Notes under the pieces: model-generated
Databases searched by the model: none
What the model saw: only the letters and a program-made list of their open reading frames with translations
What the model was told of the DNA's origin: nothing
Part shown: positions 54,038 to 61,993 of the stretch, piece by piece
Numbering within the stretch: the first letter of the stretch is position 1
Layout: each line of letters begins with the position of its first letter
Assembly (NCBI RefSeq): GCF_900142125.1
Contig: NZ_FQZT01000005.1
Location: forward strand, 62,001-126,000
Length of the DNA: 64,000 bases
Origin: Malonomonas rubra DSM 5091
GTDB lineage: Bacteria; Desulfobacterota; Desulfuromonadia; Desulfuromonadales; Geopsychrobacteraceae
Direction: 5' to 3'
Program-made: the position numbers and the translations under genes

Positions 54038-55330
54038 TTATGCAAAGATTTTGCTGAGCCATGCAATGAAAATTACATATCCCAAAAGTGACATTAATAT
54101 GATGAGTGCACTTAGGCTTTGCTGCCTAAATGCGAACATTATTTTTACAGCCCCCCTTATCACTGACCATTCTCTTGGTTCAATCACGCTAAACCATATT
54201 AGAGCAGAAAGGATTAAACCGGCAACAACTCCAATGGTTTCTATGGTATGGGAAATCATATGCGATGTCATGAATAATAAAAAGCCAGAGGTTTCTTCAG
54301 GCGGTTTAATTCTGGCCACTTGAGAAAGGCCTATTGTTGACAAAATTAGACCTATGCCCCCTACTAACCAATTTAGAATAGATTCTTTCTCTGCCGAACT
54401 TGAAAGTGATTTTCTTTTATTTGTCTGCTGTGCTGCCAATATGGCACTTTCAAGAATTTCCATATCTATTTCAGGGTGGATGGTTTTCTCAGTTTCTTTT
54501 TTTGAAATTTTTAGAAAGTACTTGAGGTATGGGATTAAGCCCATGGAATCATTGAATATTTTTTCAGAATTGCATTTTTTGTACAATAGAAGCTTCCTGA
54601 GAAGCTCTATAGTTGTTTCACACCTCCAGCTATAGTCATCATTTCCATCAAAAGGGTATAATCTTACAATATTATCATCTGTACTTTCATGGTGAATGTG
54701 ATGATGAGAAATGTCCCTAAGGAAAAAAAACATTTGTGACGTTATGTAATGTATGTCACTTTGTCGTTCCTTTGGGTTGTTTGGCAGATTGATTGCGTCC
54801 ACAGAGGTTCCATGATTGGCTGTCGCTGAGTATGTTAAAGTAGCTACGCCGCTTCTTCTTAGTTCGAAATCAATAACAAAGCTTGAAAAACTTTTTATTT
54901 TTTCTTGTAGTAAGTTGTAATCCTCATCAAAATATTGTTTTATGCAGCCAGAAGAGTATTCTTCCAATTTTTCCTGAGCTTTTTTTACTAATTTCTCTGC
55001 AGGCCCTCTCCACATAGATTTTCTGTGAAAAAGGTAAATAGTACCCTGCATTCTTGCACTGCTCTTTTCGTACTTTATTGGTCTTTTGGCTAAACAAAGG
55101 AACCAAAAAGTACTGTCTAGACCAAATATCTTTTTTGTTAGGATCTGCTTAAGAGGGAGGACTACATCAGAGAGTTCTCTTTTTTGATATGTGATAACAT
55201 ACCTAAAATTATTGTCATGGACGTTTGACGATATTGAATCTGGGTTTTGGCATGCACCAAAGTTTGAAAAAGATAAACCGCCTCCTGAACAAGTAGGTAT
55301 CCAGCCCTTAAAGCTTAAAGTTGTATACAT
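54038..55330 (-). CDS. Membrane protein of unknown family with long soluble N-terminus
   Basis: 430 residues. The first ~300 are soluble and mixed in character (DNNFRYVITYQKRELSDVV; HHIHHESTDDNIVRLYPFDG), then about three hydrophobic segments at the C-terminus (LNWLVGGIGLILSTIGL, TIETIGVVAGLILSALIWFSVI, LSALIILMSLLGYVIFIAWL). No family is recognised. It is A+T-rich and lies in the cargo downstream of a terminator that isolates it from the small membrane-protein gene. Start ATG at 55330 lacks a clear ribosome site. A role as a membrane effector is possible but unsupported. Confidence 0.55.
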   Translation of the reverse strand: MYTTLSFKGWIPTCSGGGLSFSNFGACQNPDSISSNVHDNNFRYVITYQKRELSDVVLPLKQILTKKIFGLDSTFWFLCLAKRPIKYEKSSARMQGTIYLFHRKSMWRGPAEKLVKKAQEKLEEYSSGCIKQYFDEDYNLLQEKIKSFSSFVIDFELRRSGVATLTYSATANHGTSVDAINLPNNPKERQSDIHYITSQMFFFLRDISHHHIHHESTDDNIVRLYPFDGNDDYSWRCETTIELLRKLLLYKKCNSEKIFNDSMGLIPYLKYFLKISKKETEKTIHPEIDMEILESAILAAQQTNKRKSLSSSAEKESILNWLVGGIGLILSTIGLSQVARIKPPEETSGFLLFMTSHMISHTIETIGVVAGLILSALIWFSVIEPREWSVIRGAVKIMFAFRQQSLSALIILMSLLGYVIFIAWLSKIFA

Positions 55331-55344
55331 TCTTCTGTCCTAGC

Positions 55345-55375
55345 ATAAAAAAGCCCGCTACAAAGTAGCGGGCTT
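55345..55375 (-). terminator. Rho-independent terminator on the minus strand
   Basis: Stem AAGCCCGCTA / TAGCGGGCTT (55351-55360 with 55366-55375), 5-nt loop, followed in minus orientation by TTTTTT-rich sequence. It ends the transcript of the 94-residue gene. Confidence 0.8.
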
Positions 55376-55403
55376 TCGTTTACCCTGGTGTCTAAATATA
55401 GGA

Positions 55404-55688
55404 TTAGTCTACAATGATTTTGTTTATAGCTTCTTCAGAAAAGCTGCTCTGCCGGACAAGTCTATTGTTGCTATCTATGGCCATTCCCTGCTTTATTCTA
55501 TAGTCAGGGCGGGTATTGATGCCTACAGACCCTTTTATTACTTTAAAGGGAGACTTTTCACATAAGCCCCTATTGTGCTTGAATGAGGCACTGTCTGCAC
55601 TGAGCATTTTGATGCCAATCTTTAGTAGAAAGGTCAATGTTGGCAAGGCCAAAAGAATTATGACAGCGTTTAAAAAATCAGTAGCCAT
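55404..55688 (-). CDS. Small membrane protein, unknown
   Basis: 94 residues: an N-terminal hydrophobic span (LNAVIILLALPTLTFLLKIGIKML) and a polar tail (GVNTRPDYRIKQGMAIDSNNRL-like). No family is known to me. GGGGAT lies upstream of the ATG at a usable distance, and a strong terminator follows the gene on its strand, which supports transcription. Its relation to the downstream 430-residue protein is unclear. Confidence 0.55.
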   Translation of the reverse strand: MATDFLNAVIILLALPTLTFLLKIGIKMLSADSASFKHNRGLCEKSPFKVIKGSVGINTRPDYRIKQGMAIDSNNRLVRQSSFSEEAINKIIVD

Positions 55689-56054
55689 GGAATGTGATCC
55701 CCATAAAAAGGATATTTAGTGGTTCATTGTAATGGAAGCACAATATATTGTGGTGTCAAGTTTTTACACTCACCTGTCTAACATGAGGCAGGCCCGTTGG
55801 TCAACAAAAAAGCCAGATAAACAAGGGGTTAGGGGCGAGAGCGAAAGGCATAGCGTTTTTGCTTATTTTGCCTCTATAGCAAGATTTTATGTGTCATTTG
55901 ATGCCCCTCAATGCCCTAGCATCATCAGGCGATGCTGCTGGTGGTCTGGCAGAGGAAGGGCGTAATTTTCAGACTTCTCGTTAGCCAGCATTTTTTCGAG
56001 AGTTCTCACCATGATTATTACTTCTTTTCCAATGTCTTCAATGTTCCGAAAACT

Positions 56055-56200
56055 CACGATAAACTGTGCAGCAAACCATGGAGAAGGAAAAGGATAGACG
56101 GTTATACTCAGGTTACAACAAGCCGAGTATAACTATTCCGGCAGCACTGCTCGCGGCAGGGTGAGCACGATAAACTAACAAACGGACAACACGATAAACT
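56055..56200 (+). repeat. Three direct copies of CACGATAAACT
   Basis: At 56055-56065, 56166-56176 and 56190-56200. The last two lie 24 bp apart, just beyond the end of the phosphoesterase operon. Function unknown. Confidence 0.5.
56101..56133. repeat. Perfect 9-bp inverted repeat GTTATACTC / GAGTATAAC
   Basis: Arms at 56101-56109 and 56125-56133, 15-nt spacer. It may form a hairpin or bind a dimeric protein. The order of arms is opposite to an integron attC site. Confidence 0.5.
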
Positions 56201-56227
56201 AGAAATGACACGGACAAAAAAGGTTAT

Positions 56228-56581
56228 CTATTCCGCAAAGTCAGTGCAGCGGGTCTGACACCATCCACGGCTGTTGCCCTGCTGCGTACCAGGGCGACCG
56301 CATTTGTCGCAGATCACCCCTGATAGCAGCTGGGCAAACTGGATCGCCCCGGCCTGATAATCGTTGCACTCACCATCGATATCGAAGCGCATCCCGCCGA
56401 ACTTTTCTTTGATTTGGAAGCAAGCAATTTGCGGATCTCCACACTGATCGGCAGAGTGCTGCAGGAAGTTGCAAAGCTGATAGACCAGATCAAACCAACC
56501 ATCATCGATCATGATCGCCGGTTCGCCCGGAAAGAGTTTCGGGAATTCTTGAACTAACTTGTTTTCAATCTCAATCCTCAT
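56228..56581 (-). CDS. Small hypothetical protein, last gene of phosphoesterase operon
   Basis: 117 residues from ATG at 56581 (GAAGGAACC upstream); the longer frame to 56650 overlaps the previous gene. ATGA overlaps the stop of the DUF6915-like gene. The protein has an acidic-aromatic middle (DDGWFDLVYQLCNFLQH) and a C-terminal Cys group (VICDKCGRPGTQQGNSRGWC, CTDF) that may bind zinc. The family is not recognised; the tight overlap ties it to the operon. Confidence 0.65.
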   Translation of the reverse strand: MRIEIENKLVQEFPKLFPGEPAIMIDDGWFDLVYQLCNFLQHSADQCGDPQIACFQIKEKFGGMRFDIDGECNDYQAGAIQFAQLLSGVICDKCGRPGTQQGNSRGWCQTRCTDFAE

Positions 56582-57168
56582 GGTTCCTTCTTTCCTGTCG
56601 AAACAAACTCTTCCAAGCTTGTCCAGATCGCCAGCACAGAGCAATGGCAATGCTCAACGCCAAGCCCTATTGCATGGCCGATAAACACATTCATTTTCTG
56701 GCAGTTTGCCTTTGTCGGTCTGGGGATCTCAAACAATGCGGAAAAGCCCCAATGCTCGTCATGCTGGACGATCTCCCCTACATGGTCTGCCAGCTGGTAC
56801 AGCTGTTCGACCTGGCTTTTGCTGGTCGAGCGCACCAAGACTTGACGATTAAAAACAGGGGACATCTCTTTGATTTTATCTTGGATCATCTGATCTTCTT
56901 CGTCAGTGGTAGGGTAATAGTATTTTTCCAGATCACCCGGTGACTCTGCGACAAACCCAAAATCCAATTCAATGTGTTGCTCGGCTGGGCCTCGCGCTGC
57001 CTCTCCAAACACGGCAACAACAAGCTCGATGCCCTGCCGGTGGTGCAGAATGACCCTGTGCGACATTGATCGCGTCAGGTCAAAATACTGATCGAGAAAG
57101 CGATGGACTTCCGGCCACGACTCACCGAACTTTTCAAAGCAGGCTTTTTCGTACTGTTGTTGGTTCAA
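56578..57168 (-). CDS. DUF6915-like protein, paralogue 1
   Basis: 196 residues. N-terminal part resembles DUF6915: WPEVHRFLDQYFDLTRSMSHRVILHHRQGIELV (as EVHRFLDQYFD and HRVILHHRQGIEL), then FGEAARGPAEQHIELDFGFV, giving a conserved set of His and Glu. It is paralogous to the gene at 57943 (about half identical by eye); the two flank a phosphoesterase gene. No catalytic role is known for the family to me. It ends in IPRPTKANCQKMNVFIGHA, shared with its paralogue. Overlaps the next gene by 4 bp. Confidence 0.65.
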   Translation of the reverse strand: MNQQQYEKACFEKFGESWPEVHRFLDQYFDLTRSMSHRVILHHRQGIELVVAVFGEAARGPAEQHIELDFGFVAESPGDLEKYYYPTTDEEDQMIQDKIKEMSPVFNRQVLVRSTSKSQVEQLYQLADHVGEIVQHDEHWGFSALFEIPRPTKANCQKMNVFIGHAIGLGVEHCHCSVLAIWTSLEEFVSTGKKEP

Positions 57169-57926
57169 ATCAAAAGCTCCAAAAACGGCTCAAAGCCGGG
57201 AACGGTCTCTTTCGCATAACCTGCTGAATTCATCACAACTTCAGTATTGCCGATTTCAAATCGGGTGGCTGTGTGGCTATGGCCGCAAATCCAATATTTG
57301 GCACCGCTCTGCTCGACCAGGCTATCCAAATCGCTTGCAAAGCCAGCACTGACCAAATCCTTTGTATAGCTCGGATGGATGCACTTTGACGATGGGCCGT
57401 GGTGCGTCACGACAACCAGTTTCTTTCCTTTGTGAATTTGAAATTGCTCCTGCAGCCATGATTTATGCTTTTGGTGCAGGCTCTGCGTTGCCAAGGTGCT
57501 GAGCATCCGCCGTGTACCTGGATCAAGTTTGATAACGTGATAATCCCTCAACCATTTTCCAACTAAAAAACGGCACTCTGGCTCTTTTTCTGGGCCGAAC
57601 AATTCAAAATCAGTCCATAGCGTGCATCCAAGAAAAACAACGCCCTGAAGCTCAACGGAGTCGCATTGTAGAAAGTGGATTCCGTACTCTTTGCAGTCTT
57701 CGCGCAGCAGTTCATCCTCTTTTTTTAAAGCCGATCCGTAGTACTCATGATTGCCGGGAACATAAATAATTTCTGCGTTACCGAATATACGCCGCAACTC
57801 TTCCGGCCCCTTGGTTTTAACATGCATATCGCCTGCAGCAACGACAACATCAGGATTGCCACGATAGGTTGCCAGAGGTTTCCAAGAGCTTTCGATGTGC
57901 AAATCTGCAATGGGGAAAATCTTCAT
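57165..57926 (-). CDS. Calcineurin-like metallophosphoesterase 1
   Basis: 254 residues from ATG at 57926 (MKIFPIADLHIES); the frame runs on to 58031 but through the upstream gene. Two-metal phosphoesterase motifs are complete: ADLHIE, VVAAGDMH, VPGNHEYY, VTHHGPSS and GHSHTA. Substrate unknown. It lies between the two DUF6915-like paralogues, 16 bp after one and overlapping the other by 4 bp. Confidence 0.83.
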   Translation of the reverse strand: MKIFPIADLHIESSWKPLATYRGNPDVVVAAGDMHVKTKGPEELRRIFGNAEIIYVPGNHEYYGSALKKEDELLREDCKEYGIHFLQCDSVELQGVVFLGCTLWTDFELFGPEKEPECRFLVGKWLRDYHVIKLDPGTRRMLSTLATQSLHQKHKSWLQEQFQIHKGKKLVVVTHHGPSSKCIHPSYTKDLVSAGFASDLDSLVEQSGAKYWICGHSHTATRFEIGNTEVVMNSAGYAKETVPGFEPFLELLI

Positions 57927-57942
57927 TTTTAACGTTTGTCTC

Positions 57943-58569
57943 TCACAATGGTTCTTTGCGCCCCTCAAAAACGAAAAGTTCCAGATTTGTCCAAGTTGCC
58001 AAAACCGAGCATTGATAATAATCCGCACCATGCTTTATTGCTTGAGTGATGAACTCGTTTGCTTCCCGACAGTTTTCTTTTGTCGGTCGTGGGATGTCAA
58101 AGTAAGCGGCGAAGCCCCAGTTATCACCACACTGGATGATTTCCCCGGTGTAGTTCGCATGTTTGAGCAAGGTCTCGATCACAGCGTTGTCAGTCGAACG
58201 CACCAAAACCATCTTGTTGAAAAACTCCTCCGGTTCTGACCTCCAATCATCGGGCAAACCAAAAAGAGCTTTTATCTGCTCTTTGACCAGCCGCTCTTCT
58301 TCCCAACTCGTCGGACAAAAATATTTATCCATATCCGCAGGGCCGTCAGGAATAAAGCCAAAGTCTAATTCAACGTGTTGCTCGGCTGGCCCTCTCGCTG
58401 CTTCCCCAAACTTTTCAACTACCAACTCAATGCCTTTACGATGGTGCAGGATGACCCGGTGCGTCATGCTGCGAGCCAAATCAAAGTACTGATCGAGGAA
58501 AGCATGCACTTCCGGCCACGGCTGGCCGAATTTTTCCTGACAAGCTTTTTCATGCTGCTCTTGATTCAT
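57943..58569 (-). CDS. DUF6915-like protein, paralogue 2
   Basis: 208 residues, matching paralogue 1 over its whole length: WPEVHAFLDQYFDLARSM, HRVILHHRKGIELV, FGEAARGPAEQHVELDFGF, IPRPTKENCREANEF. It carries a short extra stretch near 105-115 (GLPDDWRSEPEEF). The shared gene order (paralogue-enzyme-paralogue) suggests duplication within the operon. It overlaps the upstream phosphatase stop by 4 bp. Confidence 0.65.
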   Translation of the reverse strand: MNQEQHEKACQEKFGQPWPEVHAFLDQYFDLARSMTHRVILHHRKGIELVVEKFGEAARGPAEQHVELDFGFIPDGPADMDKYFCPTSWEEERLVKEQIKALFGLPDDWRSEPEEFFNKMVLVRSTDNAVIETLLKHANYTGEIIQCGDNWGFAAYFDIPRPTKENCREANEFITQAIKHGADYYQCSVLATWTNLELFVFEGRKEPL

Positions 58570-59282
58570 GGTTTAGCCTGCCAAACCTGACCAGAGAGCA
58601 CATCCATCGCTGTCAGCGGTCCATCGTAGGCCGCACCGGTATCGAGCATAATTAAATCATCAGCAATGAGCGGGGCACCATCAGGGCATGGTGTGTGCCC
58701 GATAATGACCGTTTTTCCTGACGGGGATGCTTCTAGGTCTCGATCCCAAAGCAGCGTATATTGCTGCTGTTCAAGAGGTAAGAGCGGATTGATACCGGCA
58801 TGAACAAAAACAAAGTGCTCATGCTCAAAACACATCTGCGTTTGCTCCAGAAACTCGATATGATCTGACGGAATCTCTCCCAACAAGGTAAAGCCTGGAA
58901 AGTCCATCACCAGTTCAGCACCATAACTTTTTAAAGTTTGCTCACCGCCATTAAGCTTAAACATGGTGGCATCACTATATCTGCTGATCTCTTTAACCCA
59001 TTTCGGTGACACATCAGACAGCCGTTCTCCTATACGGATACCGCAATCTATGAGGGCATCCAGAAACATCTGTTCATGGTTGCCGCGCAGAAAAATGGTC
59101 TGCGGGTAGAAAAGCTTGAAATCAATCAGGTCATCAATCACGCCTTTTGAATCTGGGCCTCGATCAATATAGTCACCCAAAAACACAATCAGATCCAGAT
59201 CAGTCGGCTCGATCTGACTAAGTAGATCATCCAGCATGATCCGTTGGCCGTGAATATCTCCGATAGCGATTAGTCTGTTCAT
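58566..59282 (-). CDS. Calcineurin-like phosphoesterase 2, PP2A/PrpE-type
   Basis: 238 residues with the protein-phosphatase signature set: GDIHGQ, FLGDYIDRGPDSKG, LRGNHEQM, FVHAG, and GHTPCPDG. This fits serine/threonine phosphatases of the lambda-PP type or ApaH-like dinucleotide hydrolases. All metal residues are present. It overlaps both neighbours by 4 bp. The role is unknown; lambda-type enzymes can remove phosphate from proteins or hydrolyse Ap4A. Confidence 0.85.
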   Translation of the reverse strand: MNRLIAIGDIHGQRIMLDDLLSQIEPTDLDLIVFLGDYIDRGPDSKGVIDDLIDFKLFYPQTIFLRGNHEQMFLDALIDCGIRIGERLSDVSPKWVKEISRYSDATMFKLNGGEQTLKSYGAELVMDFPGFTLLGEIPSDHIEFLEQTQMCFEHEHFVFVHAGINPLLPLEQQQYTLLWDRDLEASPSGKTVIIGHTPCPDGAPLIADDLIMLDTGAAYDGPLTAMDVLSGQVWQAKP

Positions 59283-59779
59283 AATCGATCCTCGATCAAC
59301 TTTTTCAGTTCATCCCAACTGACCGGTCGCAGATCCCACTGATCAACCCCAACATTGATATATCGCGGATCGTCCAACGATTTTGAGTGCAAGTGTCCGT
59401 GGAAATTGAAAGCAAATCTATGGAACTGTTGTGGATGGATCGGCAAGTGTGTGAGCAGTGCAACGCCCTTGAAAAAGACAGATCCATGGAGTTTCGCAAA
59501 CAACTGCAGATAGTCTTGGCTGTCAAGAATGTCGTGATTGCCCAAGATCAATTTCTTGTAGCCGTTTAGCCTCCGAGCGGAATTAAAACCCTGGCGCTGA
59601 AATGAAACATCACCCAAATGCCAAACCGTGTCGCCCGGACGGACAACACTATTCCATCGCTCGATCAGATGTTCGTCATGTTCTTCGATGCTGGAAAAAC
59701 GGCCACGTGTTTCCGGCTCGTATTCCAGGATCTTTGCATGCCCTAAATGGGTGTCTGCGGTAAAAAAGATATCAGCCAT
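59279..59779 (-). CDS. Calcineurin-like phosphoesterase 3, COG4186-type
   Basis: 166 residues: FFTADTHLGH, WHLGDVSFQ, LILGNHD, LLTHLPIHP and FNFHGHLH. This is the small COG4186 family of metallophosphoesterases, common on phages and plasmids. First gene of a six-gene minus-strand operon; its stop overlaps the next start by 4 bp. The promoter should lie in 59780-59963. Confidence 0.83.
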   Translation of the reverse strand: MADIFFTADTHLGHAKILEYEPETRGRFSSIEEHDEHLIERWNSVVRPGDTVWHLGDVSFQRQGFNSARRLNGYKKLILGNHDILDSQDYLQLFAKLHGSVFFKGVALLTHLPIHPQQFHRFAFNFHGHLHSKSLDDPRYINVGVDQWDLRPVSWDELKKLIEDRL

Positions 59780-59950
59780 GTAGATATGGTAAACTACGAA
59801 ACAGATTTGCGCTAGCCCTTAAGGTGTTGTTTTTGTTAGACAAAACATCCGACAAGTCTCGCTTTTGGGGGAACTGGATAATAATATTCAGGTTCTGGTA
59901 AGAGGCCATCGATATTCTGTTGGCTTAAAGTGGGCTTTTTTGTGAAAAAC

Positions 59951-59960
59951 GGGGGGGGGG
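59951..59960 (+). repeat. G10 homopolymer just before a small gene
   Basis: Ten G residues, 4 bases before ATG 59964, so tract length would shift the ribosome-site spacing. Confidence 0.6.
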
Positions 59961-59963
59961 AGT

Positions 59964-60167
59964 ATGTTAGGGCTATCGATTGAAATAATAGTTGAGGAAA
60001 TTCCTACTTACATTAAAGAGGTTGTTTGGAGAAGAGACGGAGGGTTGTGCAGGCAGTGCTTGTCTGGAGGGCTTTTAGAGTTTTGCTTTGTTGAGCCGAG
60101 AGTAAGGGGGCGGAGATTGGAAGTAAAAAATATCTGTCTCTTATGCCATGAATGTATTGAGGGGTAG
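59964..60167 (+). CDS. Small HNH-like protein, degenerate
   Basis: 67 residues. WRRDGGLCRQCLSGGLLEFCFVEPRVRGRRLEVKNICLLCHECIEG (read as VWRRDGGLCRQC and NICLLCHECI) resembles an HNH endonuclease zinc scaffold, with CxxC pairs and the xxNLxLLC.xC end, but the catalytic His of the LEFDH-type strand is replaced by Cys/Val (LEFCFVEP). Nuclease activity is therefore doubtful. A G-rich tract supplies the ribosome site. A terminator follows 37 bp after the stop. Confidence 0.5.
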   Translation: MLGLSIEIIVEEIPTYIKEVVWRRDGGLCRQCLSGGLLEFCFVEPRVRGRRLEVKNICLLCHECIEG

Positions 60168-60203
60168 AAATGTTTGGGAAAGCAAGCTAGTGCAATTCAA
60201 AAG

Positions 60204-60247
60204 AAAAGGTCCAGCCAAGCGGAGGGGGTAGCGAGGCTGGACCTTTT
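60204..60247. terminator. Bidirectional terminator
   Basis: Perfect 13-bp stem AAAAGGTCCAGCC / GGCTGGACCTTTT (60204-60216 with 60235-60247), 18-nt loop, T-rich at both ends of the hairpin. Confidence 0.8.
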
Positions 60248-60327
60248 AGTTCGGAGTTTGTTCCCCTCCTGAACCGAAGAGTATTCTAGTCGAATAGCCT
60301 GCTAAAGTAAAGGATCTGGGAGTTGAA

Positions 60328-61794
60328 ATGATGAGCGGGGGTAAAGCAAGCCTAGACAGCGGCGAGTTTCTATTTCGCTTTAGGAGTGCCGAGGCACTTT
60401 TGGGTGACGACTTTGAAAATGGAGGATTTCAGGAACTTGAGAAACAGACAATTTATTTTGCTCGACCAGAGTCCCTTAACGATCCCATGGAGGGCTTAAG
60501 CGACACATTCTGGGATGGTGATCAAGTACTGTGGGAAAATCTTTTCCGGCACTATGCGCTCTCATTGATCTGGTATTGTGGCACATGGCTGATTTTGGAG
60601 CCTCATAAGATTGGTCAAGCCAAAGTGAGTGCATGGCTCACTGAAAAAGACCTTCCCACTAGCTCCTTTCGAGCACTCTACCGTGATTTCTGTTCAGCCT
60701 TCTGTGCCGAAATTGAGAGTACAGAACTTGCGGGCCTGCTTGCTAGTCAGTCAGTACCGTTACGTCGCGAACGTTTCACAGCCCTATTGTTTCATGTTCA
60801 TCAAGCAGCATTGTCCCAATTGTTTCGCTTGCTCAAGGAAAATAATCTCAGCAAGTTTGAATTACCTATTGAAAGACACTGTGAGAACACTGCGAAGGCG
60901 ATGGTAAGCTGTTGGGGAGAGATTCCTTTCAGGCCTCCAGCTGTCGACATACCGGTCGAGGATTACCTGGAGGACATGGCGAGTATTGGCAATAGGGTCA
61001 GCCGCCAACTTGAGCTAGGAATGCTTACCCGAAGTGATAATATCGCTTGGGCTCAAAAGACAATAGCGCTCATCGTGCGATTTCCTGAGATGTATGTCGA
61101 TGCATTTCTCCAAGACTTGCATTTTGCCCCATGGCGAGTTGCATGCTTTAGCCGTAACTGTGTGAACGCCTCTATGTGGGGGACCTATGGCTCCGAACAT
61201 CGGGGCGCAGCGTTGATTTTTCGGACTAAGCAGCGTGGAGATAAACGCTTTTTTCGTGTTAATGGGATGACAGGGACAGGTGCCCAGGGAATTGAGCTTG
61301 ATGTGCATTCGATCAAATATCGCAAACAGCCCCCACCACTTGATTGTTTCCTAGAAATGGGAATGTTGCCAATGGGGAAACTAGTAGACACGTGGATGAA
61401 ATCTGTATCAGGGGCAACCAGCGTACGTTTACGCGAAGTGACTGACGACATTGAGTCTTGGCGCACAAAGCACTGGAGGAATGGCCTTGAGCGTGCGACT
61501 TGGAAGCACACTGATTGGAAGCACGAGGACGAACAACGTCTGATTGCTTCAACCGCGCTTACCAATGACCCGGCACCAGAGCCACTAAACTATAACTTCT
61601 CCCAGCTTGAGGGCATTGTTTTTGGTATGCGCATGAGTAGTGAGGATAAAATGAGAATTTCGAATTTGATCGAAAAAAAGTGTCGTGCTGAGGGGCGCAG
61701 GGATTTTCGATTTTTTCAAGCCTACTACTCACCATCGAAAGGCGAAATGTGTCTAGCTGAACTTGGGTTGCTCAAATTTGGCATTGCTGACTGA
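60328..61794 (+). CDS. DUF2971 domain protein
   Basis: 488 residues. N-terminal FLFRFRSAEALLGDDFENGG, IYFARPESLNDPMEG (the family's IYFs.p..fNDPfE block, about 15-55), and central WRVACFSRNCVNASMWGTYGSEHRGAALIF (as CFSRNCVNASMWGTYG, near 272) match DUF2971. A C-terminal block (YYSPSKGEMCLAEL) is also family-like. The inserted ~170-residue middle is unusual in length. Function is unknown; such genes are common in defence islands and mobile elements. It is the last gene before the right end of the transposon. Confidence 0.8.
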   Translation: MMSGGKASLDSGEFLFRFRSAEALLGDDFENGGFQELEKQTIYFARPESLNDPMEGLSDTFWDGDQVLWENLFRHYALSLIWYCGTWLILEPHKIGQAKVSAWLTEKDLPTSSFRALYRDFCSAFCAEIESTELAGLLASQSVPLRRERFTALLFHVHQAALSQLFRLLKENNLSKFELPIERHCENTAKAMVSCWGEIPFRPPAVDIPVEDYLEDMASIGNRVSRQLELGMLTRSDNIAWAQKTIALIVRFPEMYVDAFLQDLHFAPWRVACFSRNCVNASMWGTYGSEHRGAALIFRTKQRGDKRFFRVNGMTGTGAQGIELDVHSIKYRKQPPPLDCFLEMGMLPMGKLVDTWMKSVSGATSVRLREVTDDIESWRTKHWRNGLERATWKHTDWKHEDEQRLIASTALTNDPAPEPLNYNFSQLEGIVFGMRMSSEDKMRISNLIEKKCRAEGRRDFRFFQAYYSPSKGEMCLAELGLLKFGIAD

Positions 61795-61993
61795 GTAAGG
61801 GCCTAGCCGTTGGTTCGGCAATGCAAACCATCTTTTTTGAGAGCCAAGTCAGGGGTAGTGTCTCTTGAAGCAGTTCATTTTGCTTTCTTTTCAATTTGGG
61901 GGAATAGCAGGAGAGATGTATAGGTTGTAGCACTAACTTCTGAAACCTGTAGCAAGAACTATTGTGTTGTAGCATTAACTATTGAAACCGACA
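61795..61993 (-). repeat. Right transposon end with three TnsB-type binding repeats
   Basis: Inverted copies of the 13-bp motif at 61925-61937 (TTGTAGCACTAAC), 61947-61959 (CTGTAGCAAGAAC) and 61967-61979 (TTGTAGCATTAAC), then terminal CCGACA at 61988-61993. The three lie close together; the terminal copy is identically placed to the left-end one (14 bases in). Confidence 0.88.

Larger units (their letters stand above)
55689..56227. other. 540-base gap with repeats, no confident gene
   Basis: Holds three copies of CACGATAAACT and a 9-bp inverted repeat (listed separately). The plus-strand frame 55732-55965 has no ribosome site and no family resemblance. No tRNA or transposase remnant was recognised. 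Confidence 0.5.
19227..61993. mobile_element. Tn7-like transposon inserted in comM (42,767 bp)
   Basis: Both ends are visible. The left end begins TGTCGGTTTTAATAGTTAGC; the right end, read inward on the other strand, begins TGTCGGTTTCAATAGTTAAT. Internal copies of a 13-bp repeat (consensus GTTARYGCTACAA) follow each end. A GCTGC duplication flanks the element. The left end carries tnsA-tnsB-tnsC-tniQ, and a TnsE-like gene lies further in. The interior is A+T-richer than the flanks. Cargo includes a restriction-modification-like operon, an RHS toxin locus and several unknown modules. Known comM-targeting relatives are the Tn6022/AbaR-type elements of Acinetobacter, but those are organised differently. 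Confidence 0.95.

Noticed and set aside
55732-55965. 77-codon plus-strand frame
   Set aside because: No ribosome site, odd composition and no neighbours to support it.
56101-56133. Integron attC site
   Set aside because: The arms begin with GTT and end with AAC, the reverse of an attC site, and no integrase or cassette array is present.
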